The notes under the pieces: generated by a model
What the model saw: only the letters and a program-made list of their open reading frames with translations
What the model was told of the DNA's origin: nothing
Databases searched by the model: none
Shown: positions 8,569 through 16,703 of the stretch, piece by piece
Position numbering within the stretch: position 1 is the first letter of the stretch
Layout: every line of letters starts with the position of its first letter
Origin: Aquabacterium sp.
Lineage (GTDB): Bacteria > Pseudomonadota > Gammaproteobacteria > Burkholderiales > Burkholderiaceae_C
Direction: 5' to 3'
DNA length: 36,023 bases
NCBI RefSeq assembly: GCF_030652515.1
Contig: NZ_JAUSAR010000019.1
Span: 1-36,023, forward strand
Program-made: the position numbers and the translations under genes

Positions 8569-9930
8569 TCAGGCCACGAGCACTTCAGCCCGCAATGAGT
8601 GCGGATAAGCCTGGGTGATTGTCACGTCGATCAGCTGGCCGATCAGGCGGTCCATGTTCGGGCCACCTGGGAAGTTGACGATGCGGTTGCACTCGGTGCG
8701 GCCCATCAACTCGGTCGCATCCTTGCGGCTGGGGCCTTCCACCAAAATGCGCTGAGTCTTGCCCACCAGTGCTTCGCTGAAGCGCGTCACATGCGTGTCC
8801 AGCACGCCTTGCAAATGCTGCAAACGCTTGAGCTTCACCGCCTGCGGCGTGGTGTCTTCCAGGTTGGCAGCTGGTGTGCCGGGGCGGGCGCTGAAGATGA
8901 AGCTGAACGAAGCATCGAACTCCAGGTCGTGCACCAGCTTCATCATCTTGTCGAAGTCTTCGTCCGTCTCGCCTGGGAAGCCAACGATGAAGTCCGATGA
9001 CAGGCTGATGGTGGGCCGCACCAAGCGCAGCTTGCGGATCGTGCTCTTGAATTCGAGCGAGGTGTAGCCGCGCTTCATCGCCATCAGGATGCGGTCGGAG
9101 CCGTGCTGCACGGGCAGGTGCACGTGATTCACCAGCTTGTCGGTTTTGCCATAGACATCGATCAGGCGCTGCGAGAACTCATTCGGGTGGCTGGTGGTGT
9201 AGCGGATGCGCTCCACGCCGGGCATCTCGGCCACGTACTCCAGCAAGGTCGCGAAATCGGCGATCTCGGTGGTGCCACCCATGGTGCCGCGGTAACCATT
9301 CACGTTCTGGCCCAGCAGCGTGATCTCTTTCACGCCCTGGTCGGCCAGGTCGGCCACCTCGGTCAGCACGTCTTCAAACGGGCGCGAGACTTCTTCGCCG
9401 CGCGTGTAGGGCACCACGCAATAGCTGCAGTACTTGGAGCAGCCTTCCATGATCGACACGAAAGCCGAGGCGCCTTCCTTGCGCGGCGGCGGCAGGTGGT
9501 CGAACTTCTCGATCTCGGGGAAGCTGATGTCCACCTGCGGGCGGCGCGAGCTGAGGCGCTTGTCCAGCATGGCGGGCAGGCGGTGCAGCGTTTGCGGGCC
9601 GAACACCACGTCCACATAAGGCGCGCGCTCGATGATGGCCGCGCCTTCCTGGCTGGCCACGCAACCACCCACGCCGATCATCACGCCTTTGTCTTTCAAA
9701 TGCTTGACGCGGCCCAGGTCAGAGAAGACCTTCTCTTGTGCCTTCTCGCGGATCGAGCAGGTGTTGAACAGGATCAGGTCGGCCTGCTCGGGGTCATTGG
9801 TGGGTTCATAGCCCTGGGCGGCATTCATGACGTCGGACATCTTGCCCGAGTCATATTCGTTCATCTGGCAGCCGTAGGTCTTGATGTAGACCTTCTTGGT
9901 CGCTTTGGTGGGGATGGCGGTGTTGCTCAT
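8569..9930 (-). CDS. miaB: tRNA-2-methylthio-N6-dimethylallyladenosine synthase
   Basis: A 453-residue radical SAM methylthiotransferase that converts i6A37 to ms2i6A37 in tRNAs reading UNN codons. The N-terminal UPF0004 domain carries the three cluster-binding cysteines Cys21 (TYGCQMN), Cys58 (FNTCSIR) and Cys90 (GVGGC). The radical SAM cluster is Cys164-x3-Cys168-x2-Cys171 in [18 protein letters not shown]-terminal TRAM domain follows ([10 protein letters not shown] to the end). The ATG at 9930 is chosen because the conserved [13 protein letters not shown] begins a few residues later. It lies 10 bases downstream of a small exported-protein gene and is probably cotranscribed with it. Confidence 0.97.
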   Translation of the reverse strand: MSNTAIPTKATKKVYIKTYGCQMNEYDSGKMSDVMNAAQGYEPTNDPEQADLILFNTCSIREKAQEKVFSDLGRVKHLKDKGVMIGVGGCVASQEGAAIIERAPYVDVVFGPQTLHRLPAMLDKRLSSRRPQVDISFPEIEKFDHLPPPRKEGASAFVSIMEGCSKYCSYCVVPYTRGEEVSRPFEDVLTEVADLADQGVKEITLLGQNVNGYRGTMGGTTEIADFATLLEYVAEMPGVERIRYTTSHPNEFSQRLIDVYGKTDKLVNHVHLPVQHGSDRILMAMKRGYTSLEFKSTIRKLRLVRPTISLSSDFIVGFPGETDEDFDKMMKLVHDLEFDASFSFIFSARPGTPAANLEDTTPQAVKLKRLQHLQGVLDTHVTRFSEALVGKTQRILVEGPSRKDATELMGRTECNRIVNFPGGPNMDRLIGQLIDVTITQAYPHSLRAEVLVA

Positions 9931-9940
9931 GGGGAAATGC

Positions 9941-10330
9941 TCAGGGCTTGGTCCAGGTCTGGCCGATGGGGTCGAATGACCAGGTGGCGGCTTCTTGCGG
10001 GGTCTTGGGCCACAGCTTCTTGATTTCTTCGGGGCGCAGCACCCAGACGTCATGCACCATGCCGTATTGCTCGACGGTGTAGTTGACGATCAGTTTCTCT
10101 CCCGTGATGGCCCCAGACATGAGAAACATCTGGTTGGGTCCCCTTATGCGTGAACCGGGCGACAGGCGCGCCGCTTTGCCATTGAGCGTGATTTTGCGTG
10201 CGCCAGTGAACACCAGCTCGCCACGCAAGGCGTTGGCGGGGAAATTGCGCTGCACCTGCATTTGTGCAGACGCCAAAACGGGGACGGCCAGGGCCAGGGC
10301 GACCGAGGCCGTCAATAGACAGCGATGCAT
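9941..10330 (-). CDS. Small exported protein of unknown function upstream of miaB
   Basis: A 129-residue protein with a clear Sec signal peptide ([20 protein letters not shown], cleavage likely after SAQ/ASA near residue 22). The mature part is about 105 residues, mixed beta-like, with [11 protein letters not shown] and a Trp-rich C terminus ending WTKP. Probably periplasmic. I do not recognise a characterised family. The 10-base gap to miaB suggests one transcript. Confidence 0.75.
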   Translation of the reverse strand: MHRCLLTASVALALAVPVLASAQMQVQRNFPANALRGELVFTGARKITLNGKAARLSPGSRIRGPNQMFLMSGAITGEKLIVNYTVEQYGMVHDVWVLRPEEIKKLWPKTPQEAATWSFDPIGQTWTKP

Positions 10331-10443
10331 GGTTTAGATCCAGGGGCTGTGAATGAGTCTTTGATTTTACCGCGCCAGGCGCCCCAGTGCACACGGATCT
10401 CGGTAAGATCACCGCCAGGCCAAGTCAACACTGGGAGGTAGCC

Positions 10444-11481
10444 TTGGGACTGCTCGATTTCATCAAGAAACAATTCGTCGACGTCATCGAATGGACCGAG
10501 TCCACCGACGGTGTCCTGATGTGGCGCTACCCCTTCGAGGACCGCGAAATCCAGAACGGTGCCGTGCTGGTGGTGCGCGAATCCCAAGTGGCGCTGTTCG
10601 TCAACGAGGGCAAGATTGCCGACATGTTCGGGCCCGGCTCGCACAAGCTCACCACGCAGACGCTGCCCCTGCTCACCAACCTGAGGAACTGGGACAAGCT
10701 GTTCGCTTCGCCCTTCAAGAGCGACGTCTACTTTTTCAGCACCCGTCAGCAGCTTGACCTGCGCTGGGGCACCAGCCAGCCCATCACCTTGCGCGACAAG
10801 GATTTTGGTGCCGTGCGCGTGCGCGCCTTCGGCAACTACAGCTGCCGCTTGGCCGATCCGCGCGTCTTCCACACCGAGGTGGCGGGCACGCGAGACAGCT
10901 ATTCGGTCGAAGACCTGGACGGGCAACTGCGCGGCGTGCTGATCCAGCACCTGAGCGATGCGGTGGCGGGCAGCGGCGTGCCTTTCCTGGATTTGGCCGC
11001 CAACCAGATCGAGTTCGCCAAGGCCTTGCAGGCTGCCACGGTATCGGCCTTCGAGAACCTGGGTTTGAAGCTGGACAGCGTGACCGTGCAGAACGTGTCC
11101 CTGCCCGAAGAGCTGCAAAAGGTGCTTGACCAGCGCATTGGCATGGGCATGGTCGGCGACAACATGGGCAAGTTCATCCAGTACCAGACCGGGCAGGCTT
11201 TGCCAACGCTGGCCGCCTCCAGTGGTGGCGGTGGTGTGGCGGGCGATGCAGCGAGCTTGGGCGCAGGCCTGGCCTTGGGCCAGGTCATGGCGCAGTCCAT
11301 CCAGCAAGGCTTGCAAGGTGGGGCGCAGCCAGGCGGTGCACCTGCCCAGGAGAGCACCGGCATCCGCCCCGACGAGGTCATGGCCACGCTGGAAAAGCTG
11401 GCCGACCTGAAAGCCAAGGGCATCCTCACGGACGACGAGTTCTCGGCCAAGAAGGCAGAGTTGCTGAAAAAGCTGACGTGA
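10444..11481 (+). CDS. SPFH-domain protein with C-terminal SHOCT motif
   Basis: About 345 residues. The N-terminal two thirds match the SPFH/band-7 group often annotated as virion core protein-like (LLDFIKKQFVDVIEW, REIQNGAVLVVRESQVALFVNEG in pieces, FGPGSHKL). SPFH proteins form oligomeric scaffolds at membranes. A Gly/Ala/Gln-rich linker leads to a SHOCT-like tail (DEVMATLEKLADLKAKGILT, then EF..KKAELLKKL), a short helical motif linked to oligomerisation. No transmembrane helix is obvious. I choose the TTG at 10444, preceded by GGGAGG at 10433-10438; family proteins start at this GLxDFIKKQF sequence, while the upstream in-frame GTG (10387) has no Shine-Dalgarno. First gene of a five-gene operon, 16 bases before the DUF4178 gene. 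Confidence 0.88.
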   Translation: MGLLDFIKKQFVDVIEWTESTDGVLMWRYPFEDREIQNGAVLVVRESQVALFVNEGKIADMFGPGSHKLTTQTLPLLTNLRNWDKLFASPFKSDVYFFSTRQQLDLRWGTSQPITLRDKDFGAVRVRAFGNYSCRLADPRVFHTEVAGTRDSYSVEDLDGQLRGVLIQHLSDAVAGSGVPFLDLAANQIEFAKALQAATVSAFENLGLKLDSVTVQNVSLPEELQKVLDQRIGMGMVGDNMGKFIQYQTGQALPTLAASSGGGGVAGDAASLGAGLALGQVMAQSIQQGLQGGAQPGGAPAQESTGIRPDEVMATLEKLADLKAKGILTDDEFSAKKAELLKKLT

Positions 11482-11497
11482 GCGGTCGCGGCCTTTC

Positions 11498-13096
11498 GTG
11501 AGTCAAGAAGACGCGACGTCTCAGCGCGCCTGGCGCGCCAACTGCTCGTTTTGCGGCGCCCCGGTCGAGTTCCGCTCGGCCGCTTCGCCCATGGCGGTGT
11601 GCAGCTATTGCCGCAGCACCCTGGTGCGCGATGGCGAAGCCCTGCGCCGCATCGGCCAAAGCGCCGAGCTGTTCGATGACCACAGCCCCTTGCAACTGGG
11701 CGTCACCGGACGCCATCAGGGCGAAGGCTTTGCCCTGGTCGGGCGCCTGCAGATGGCCTCCGAAGACGGCACCTGGAACGAGTGGCATGCCTTGTTCGAC
11801 AACGGCCGATCCGGCTGGTTGAGCGAGGACAACGGCGCCTACGTGCTGGGCTTTGACGCGGCCACCTCGGGCCAGCCCATCGCTTTTGACTGGACGAAGT
11901 CCCAACCGGGTCAATCGGCCGTGATCGATGGCCGGGCCTGGACCGTGGCGTCCGTGGTCCAGGCCAGCGTCAAGGCGGCCCAAGGCGAGTTGGCCTTCCT
12001 GCCGGATTTCAAACGCCGCCTGACCGTGGTCGAGCTGCGCAACCCGCAAGGCGAGGTCCTGTCGCTGGACACGCGCGACGACCCGCCCACGCGCTCATTG
12101 GGCCGCGCCGTGCGCCTGCCCGAGCTGGCCCTGGTCGGCCTGCGCGATGAACACGAAGGTTCGGTGTCCAAGGTGCAAGGCCAGGCCATGGCCTGCCCCA
12201 ACTGCGGCGCCGCCTTGGCCCCCAAGCTGGACAGCACCAAATCGATCACCTGCGGGTCTTGCCGGTCCGTGGTCGACATCTCCAAGGGCCTGGGGGCCGA
12301 CCTGGATTTCTACCGGCAAGACAACGCCCTGGCCCCCTTGATCCCCTTGGGCAGCACCGGCGTGCTCACCATCGATGGCAAGAAGGACAGTTGGCAGGTG
12401 GTGGGCTACCAGGAGCGCTGCGACGAACCCGACAGCCAGGAAGAAGAGCAGACCTTCTGGCGCGAGTACCTGCTCTACAACCGGCGTTTGGGCTTTGCCT
12501 TCCTGGTGGATGCCGAAGATGGCTGGAGCGCCGTGCGGCCCATCACCGGCGTGCCCTCGGGGCGCGGCGACAAGGTCGACTGGCAAGGCGTGAGCTACAA
12601 AAAGCGCTTTGCCTATCCCGCCAAGACCACCTACGTGCTGGGCGAGTTCTACTGGCGCGTCTACCGCGACCAACGCACCTTCAACACCGACTACGCGGGG
12701 CAGGGCAGCAACGCCAAGGCCCAGCTCAACCGCGAGCAGACCGGCAACGAAGTCGTGTGGTCGGCGGGCAGCGCGCTGGAGGCCCACACCGTCATCGCCG
12801 CCTTCCGCATCAACCCGGCCGATGCCTCGCAGTTCCGCCGCGGCTCCACCTTGCTGTCCCGGGCATCGACGTCATCCTCGTGGAATGGCGACGTGTCGTC
12901 ATGGCTCATCATCGGCATGGTCGTGCTGATGGTGCTTGTCATGTTCAGTTGCTCCGACGACTGCAGCGATGTGCGCGAGACTTATGGCTCGGCCAGCACC
13001 GAATACCAGCAGTGCAAATCGTCTCGGGGCAGTGGCGGCGGCCGTTACCACGGCGGTTCCTGGGGTGGCTACAGCAGCGGCGGCTCTCACAAATGA
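11498..13096 (+). CDS. DUF4178 domain membrane protein with two zinc ribbons
   Basis: A 532-residue protein. It has a zinc ribbon at Cys16/Cys19...Cys35/Cys38, a DUF4178-type beta-rich domain (about 60-200), a second zinc ribbon at Cys233/Cys236...Cys252/Cys255, a second DUF4178-like region (about 285-440), one transmembrane helix (about 468-484, WLIIGMVVLMVLVMF) and a short Gly/Ser/His-rich tail containing Cys485 and Cys489. Start is GTG at 11498, since the only nearby in-frame ATG would remove the first ribbon. DUF4178 proteins have no assigned biochemistry; they recur beside DUF350 and polyamine enzymes. The single C-terminal anchor implies that the large N-terminal part is cytoplasmic if no signal peptide is used, which is an inference. 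Confidence 0.88.
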   Translation: MSQEDATSQRAWRANCSFCGAPVEFRSAASPMAVCSYCRSTLVRDGEALRRIGQSAELFDDHSPLQLGVTGRHQGEGFALVGRLQMASEDGTWNEWHALFDNGRSGWLSEDNGAYVLGFDAATSGQPIAFDWTKSQPGQSAVIDGRAWTVASVVQASVKAAQGELAFLPDFKRRLTVVELRNPQGEVLSLDTRDDPPTRSLGRAVRLPELALVGLRDEHEGSVSKVQGQAMACPNCGAALAPKLDSTKSITCGSCRSVVDISKGLGADLDFYRQDNALAPLIPLGSTGVLTIDGKKDSWQVVGYQERCDEPDSQEEEQTFWREYLLYNRRLGFAFLVDAEDGWSAVRPITGVPSGRGDKVDWQGVSYKKRFAYPAKTTYVLGEFYWRVYRDQRTFNTDYAGQGSNAKAQLNREQTGNEVVWSAGSALEAHTVIAAFRINPADASQFRRGSTLLSRASTSSSWNGDVSSWLIIGMVVLMVLVMFSCSDDCSDVRETYGSASTEYQQCKSSRGSGGGRYHGGSWGGYSSGGSHK

Positions 13097-13132
13097 CCAA
13101 CAACCTTCAACCTTTGATGCCAGGAGAAAACC

Positions 13133-13357
13133 ATGTTCGAACTTGAGTGGCTCAAGCCCGGTGTGTTCATCGGCTCCATCGTGTTCGCGCTGATCGGCGT
13201 GCTGGTGTTCTGGATCTGCTTCATCGTGGTGGACAAGCTCACCCCCTACGACCTGTGGGGCGAGATCATCGAGAAGAAAAACGTGGCGCTGGCCATCGTC
13301 GTGGCGGCCATGTGTCTGTCCATTGGCATCATCGTGGCGGCCGCCATCCATGGTTGA
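13133..13357 (+). CDS. DUF350 small membrane protein
   Basis: A 74-residue protein with two hydrophobic helices (about 10-33 and 51-72) separated by a short polar loop, YDLWGEIIEKKN, matching one DUF350 unit. The E. coli relative YjfL is also a DUF350 protein, encoded near a glutathionylspermidine-synthase-like ATP-grasp gene (yjfC). A good AGGAG at 13121-13125 precedes the ATG. The reading frame overlaps the start of the next gene by eight bases (13350-13357), implying translational coupling with the SpeE-like enzyme. Function unknown; ion channel or membrane sensor roles are speculation. Confidence 0.85.
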   Translation: MFELEWLKPGVFIGSIVFALIGVLVFWICFIVVDKLTPYDLWGEIIEKKNVALAIVVAAMCLSIGIIVAAAIHG

Positions 13358-14936
13358 AGCGCCATCGGCCGCCCCGGCCGATGCCACGGCGACCGATGCC
13401 CGCATCTCGCCCACCGAGCTGGTCCTGCTCACGTCCGTCTTCGTGGTGGCCGCCTGCGGTCTGGTCTACGAGCTGACGGCGGGCAGCCTGGCCAGTTACC
13501 TGCTGGGTGACTCGGTCCTGCAGTTCTCCACCATCATCGGCACCTACCTGTTCGCCATGGGCATCGGGTCCTGGCTGTCGCGCTACCTGGTGCAGCACCT
13601 GGTCGCGCACTTCCTGCGCATCGAGTTGCTGGTGGGCTTGCTGGGGGGGCTCATGCCGGTGGCACTGTTCCTGGCGCACGGCAGCTTGCCCGCCAGCGCG
13701 GTGGGCGCCTTCCGTGTCTTGCTGTACAGCCTGGTCCTGTTGGTGGGCATCCTGGTGGGGCTGGAGATCCCCTTGGTGATGCGCATCCTGCAGCGCCATT
13801 TTCGGGGCCGCTATGGCCTGAAGGACCTGGTCTCGCAGGTCCTGACTTTTGACTATCTGGGCGCGCTCCTTGTGTCCATCGCCTTTCCATTGCTGCTGGT
13901 GCCGCACCTGGGTTTGATCCGCACCGGCGCCTTGTTCGGCCTGCTCAATGTGGCGGTGGCCGTTTGGGCCTTGCTGCTGTTCCGCAGCGAGCTGCGTTCG
14001 TGGGGCGCGCACGCCCTGGCCTGTGCCCTGTGTGTGCTGACTTTGGGCGCGCTCATGTGGGGCGCCCAGCCCCTGACCACCTGGGCCGAGGACCGCTTTT
14101 ACGGCGAGCCCATCACCCACCGCCTCAGCACGCCGTATCAGCGCGTGGTGGTGACGCAGGGCCATGCGGGCACACGGCTGTTCCTCAATGGCAATCTGCA
14201 GTTCCATTCGCGCGACGAGTACCGATACCACGAGGCTCTGGTGCACCCGGCCATGAGCGGCCACGGTGCCCCCCGCCGTGTGCTGGTGCTGGGCGGCGGC
14301 GACGGCATGGCCGTGCGCGAAGTGCTCAAGTACCCCAGCGTTCAGCAGGTCACCCTGGTCGAACTCGACCCGGCCATGACCAAACTCTTCAGCACCGACG
14401 AGCAACTCATCAAGCTCAACCAGTCGGCCTTGCAATCACCCAAAGTGCGCATCATCAATGCCGACGCCTTCACCTGGCTCGACACCAACGACGAGGTTTT
14501 CGACGTCATCGTGGTGGACTTCCCCGATCCCACCAACCACGCCGTCGGCAAGCTCTACACCACCACCTTCTACGCCCTGCTGGACCGGCACCTGGCGGCC
14601 AGCGGTTATGCGGTCATCCAGACCAGCTCGCCCCTGATTGCCCGCCAGAGCTACTGGACCGTGGTGAGCACGCTCGAGGCCGTGGGCTTGCAGACCACGC
14701 CCTACCATGCCCATGTGCCCAGCTTTGGCGAATGGGGCTTCGTGATCGCGCACCACCGGCCCTGGCGCGTGCCAACATCCTTGCCCGCTGGCCTGAAATT
14801 CCTGACCGTGCCGGGCCTGCCATCCCTGCAAGATTTCCCGCCCGACATGAGCCGCGTCCAGACCGAACCCAACCGCTTGAGCAGCCAGGTGCTGGTGCAG
14901 ACCTTCGAAGAGGAATGGGGCAAGGTGCACGAATGA
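13350..14936 (+). CDS. Membrane-embedded polyamine aminopropyltransferase (SpeE-like)
   Basis: A 528-residue fusion of about seven N-terminal transmembrane helices (roughly 24-235) and a C-terminal spermidine/spermine synthase domain (about 245-500). Aminopropyltransferases transfer aminopropyl from decarboxylated AdoMet to a diamine. The catalytic domain shows LFLNGNLQFHSRDEYRYHEA (277-296), the nucleotide-binding GGGDG at 315-319 followed by a valine-rich strand ending in Glu338/Asp340, and the acidic substrate motif DFPDP at 390-394 in place of the usual DSTDP, so amine specificity may differ. Start ATG 13350 overlaps the DUF350 stop; its own stop overlaps the next ATG (14933-14936). speD lies 6 kb away at 20688-21068. 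Confidence 0.9.
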   Translation: MVEAPSAAPADATATDARISPTELVLLTSVFVVAACGLVYELTAGSLASYLLGDSVLQFSTIIGTYLFAMGIGSWLSRYLVQHLVAHFLRIELLVGLLGGLMPVALFLAHGSLPASAVGAFRVLLYSLVLLVGILVGLEIPLVMRILQRHFRGRYGLKDLVSQVLTFDYLGALLVSIAFPLLLVPHLGLIRTGALFGLLNVAVAVWALLLFRSELRSWGAHALACALCVLTLGALMWGAQPLTTWAEDRFYGEPITHRLSTPYQRVVVTQGHAGTRLFLNGNLQFHSRDEYRYHEALVHPAMSGHGAPRRVLVLGGGDGMAVREVLKYPSVQQVTLVELDPAMTKLFSTDEQLIKLNQSALQSPKVRIINADAFTWLDTNDEVFDVIVVDFPDPTNHAVGKLYTTTFYALLDRHLAASGYAVIQTSSPLIARQSYWTVVSTLEAVGLQTTPYHAHVPSFGEWGFVIAHHRPWRVPTSLPAGLKFLTVPGLPSLQDFPPDMSRVQTEPNRLSSQVLVQTFEEEWGKVHE

Positions 14937-16678
14937 GCTGGTCGGGCCACAGCACCCGCCGTGCATGGCTGGGTGGGGCCGTCGGGCTGGGCCTGGCGGG
15001 ATGTCGCCGCTGGTCGGCCGAGACGGGTGTGTCCCCTTCAAATGCCCTTTTGCGCCCAGAGGTCGAAGGTGGATGGGTCGGAGCGCACATGGACCGTGGC
15101 CATGCCTGGCGCGATGGCTTGGGCAAGCCGCCATCGTCAGCGCGGGACCAGACCCGCCGCGTGCACACCTTGATCGTGGGCGCAGGCGTGGCGGGTTTGT
15201 CGGCCGCACGCGGATTGCAGCAGGCGGGCATCGACGACTTCGCGGTTCTGGATCTGGAGGACGAAGCGGGTGGCAACTCGCGTGGCCACAGCATCCATGG
15301 CCTGCCATGCCCTCTGGGCGCGCACTACCTGCCCGTGCCCGGCCCCGCCGCCGTGGAGGTGGCCCAATGGCTGGAAGAGATCGGCGTGATCCGCCAGGTG
15401 CAGGGCCGCTGGCAAGGCGACGAGCGCCACCTGTGCCACAGCCTGCAAGAGCGCCTGTTCGTGCCCGATGCCCGCCAGGACTACCCACCGGGGGTGCAGG
15501 CAGGGCACTGGCAGGAAGGCATCTTGCCCATGCCAATGGCCGATTCGCCCGGCGCCGCCCAGACCCAGGCCCAGTACCTGCGTTTTTCTCAAGAAGTGGC
15601 CAACGCTGCCCGACAGTGGCCCTTCGCCATGCCCACGGCCCACGCGCCTTGGCACCCCGGCCTGGATGCCCTGGACCGCCAGACCTTCGCCCAATGGCTG
15701 GATGCCCATGGCTTTGACGCCACCGCCTTGCGCTGGTACCTGGACTACGCCTGCCGCGACGATTACGGCGCAGGCATCCACCAGGTCTCGGCCTGGGCGG
15801 GCTTGCAGTACTTCGCCAGCCGGCACGGCTTTGACGAGCCAGGCGCCAGCCGTGATCCGCACGACGCTGTCCTGACCTGGTCTCAGGGCAACGCCTGGCT
15901 GACGCAGCGCTTGGCCCAAGGCTTGGGTGATCGCTGGCAGGCCGGCCAGATGGCGACGCGCATTCGACCCGGCCGACATGACGTCCAGGTCGATGCATTG
16001 GACACCCGATCAGGGCTGCGTGTTCGCTGGGTGGCCGCGAAGGTGGTGGTGGCCGTGCCCTTGTTCATCGCGGCCCGGCTGATCGATCCCATGCCACCGG
16101 CCTTGAAAGCTTTGGCGCCCTCGTTGCGGTATGCCCCCTGGCTGGTCAGCAACCTGTGGCTGAACAAGCCCTTGCAGGACCGGCCCGGGGTGCCGATGGC
16201 CTGGGACAACGTCCGCCAGGCACCGCTTGAGATGGCCACCAATGCCCCACTGGAGCCAGCTTTGGGCTATGTCAACGCACGCCACCAAAGTCTGGCGCCC
16301 ACACCAGGCCCCATGCTGCTCACGCACTACTGGGCCCTGGGCGGCCAAAACCCGCAAGCCTTGGCGAATCACCGGCAGCGCCTGGCGCGCCAACCCTGGC
16401 AAACCTGGGCGCAAAGCGTGCTGGATGACCTGTCGCCGGTGCACCCCGACTTGCCTGGCAAACTGGGCCGCATCGACCTGATGCGCTGGGGTCATGCCAT
16501 GGTCATCCCCACCCCGGGCTTGCGTGGTCACCCCGCATTGGCGGCACTGGCCCAGCCCCAGGGGCGCTTGCACTTCGCGCACAGCGATTTGTCGGCTTAC
16601 TCGGTGTTCGAGGAGGCCTTCACCCGGGGCGCGTTCGCGGCCCGGGCCATTGGCGCTTCAAAAAATCGCCCTGTTTGA
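14933..16678 (+). CDS. FAD-dependent amine-oxidase-like protein with Tat/lipoprotein signal
   Basis: 581 residues. The N terminus STRRAWLGGAVGLGLAGC has a twin-arginine pair (Arg9/Arg10) followed by a lipobox-like LAGC with Cys24, so the folded, FAD-loaded protein is probably exported by Tat and lipidated. The FAD Rossmann motif is VGAGVAGLSAARGL (82-95), with the ribose-binding acidic residues near 108-111 (LEDE). The C-terminal RLHFAHSDLSAYSVFEEAF resembles the second FAD-contacting segment of flavin amine oxidases. Substrate is not known; position directly after a SpeE-like gene (4-base ATGA overlap) makes a polyamine plausible. The last codons (Lys-Asn-Arg-Pro-Val-stop) lie within the terminator of the convergent PEP-CTERM gene. 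Confidence 0.85.
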   Translation: MSWSGHSTRRAWLGGAVGLGLAGCRRWSAETGVSPSNALLRPEVEGGWVGAHMDRGHAWRDGLGKPPSSARDQTRRVHTLIVGAGVAGLSAARGLQQAGIDDFAVLDLEDEAGGNSRGHSIHGLPCPLGAHYLPVPGPAAVEVAQWLEEIGVIRQVQGRWQGDERHLCHSLQERLFVPDARQDYPPGVQAGHWQEGILPMPMADSPGAAQTQAQYLRFSQEVANAARQWPFAMPTAHAPWHPGLDALDRQTFAQWLDAHGFDATALRWYLDYACRDDYGAGIHQVSAWAGLQYFASRHGFDEPGASRDPHDAVLTWSQGNAWLTQRLAQGLGDRWQAGQMATRIRPGRHDVQVDALDTRSGLRVRWVAAKVVVAVPLFIAARLIDPMPPALKALAPSLRYAPWLVSNLWLNKPLQDRPGVPMAWDNVRQAPLEMATNAPLEPALGYVNARHQSLAPTPGPMLLTHYWALGGQNPQALANHRQRLARQPWQTWAQSVLDDLSPVHPDLPGKLGRIDLMRWGHAMVIPTPGLRGHPALAALAQPQGRLHFAHSDLSAYSVFEEAFTRGAFAARAIGASKNRPV

Positions 16679-16684
16679 AGACGG
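16660..16684 (-). terminator. Degenerate intrinsic terminator of the last PEP-CTERM gene
   Basis: On the minus strand CCGTCTT and AGGGCGA (16684-16678 and 16672-16666) can pair with two G-U wobbles and one end mismatch, followed by a T run (16665-16660). The sequence aligns with the intact terminator at 17573-17598, including the bases that follow it. It overlaps the stop codon of the FAD protein gene. Confidence 0.6.
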
Positions 16685-16703
16685 TTGAGCTGACGTAGAG
16701 GTG

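Noticed and set aside
10387..10443. GTG start for the SPFH protein giving 19 extra residues
   Set aside because: The extension has no Shine-Dalgarno and is not family-like, while the TTG at 10444 has a strong one.
13964..14932. N-terminal extension of the FAD protein frame
   Set aside because: It is out of frame with the SpeE-like enzyme and Arg/Pro-rich. The Tat/lipobox signal at 14933 marks the real start.
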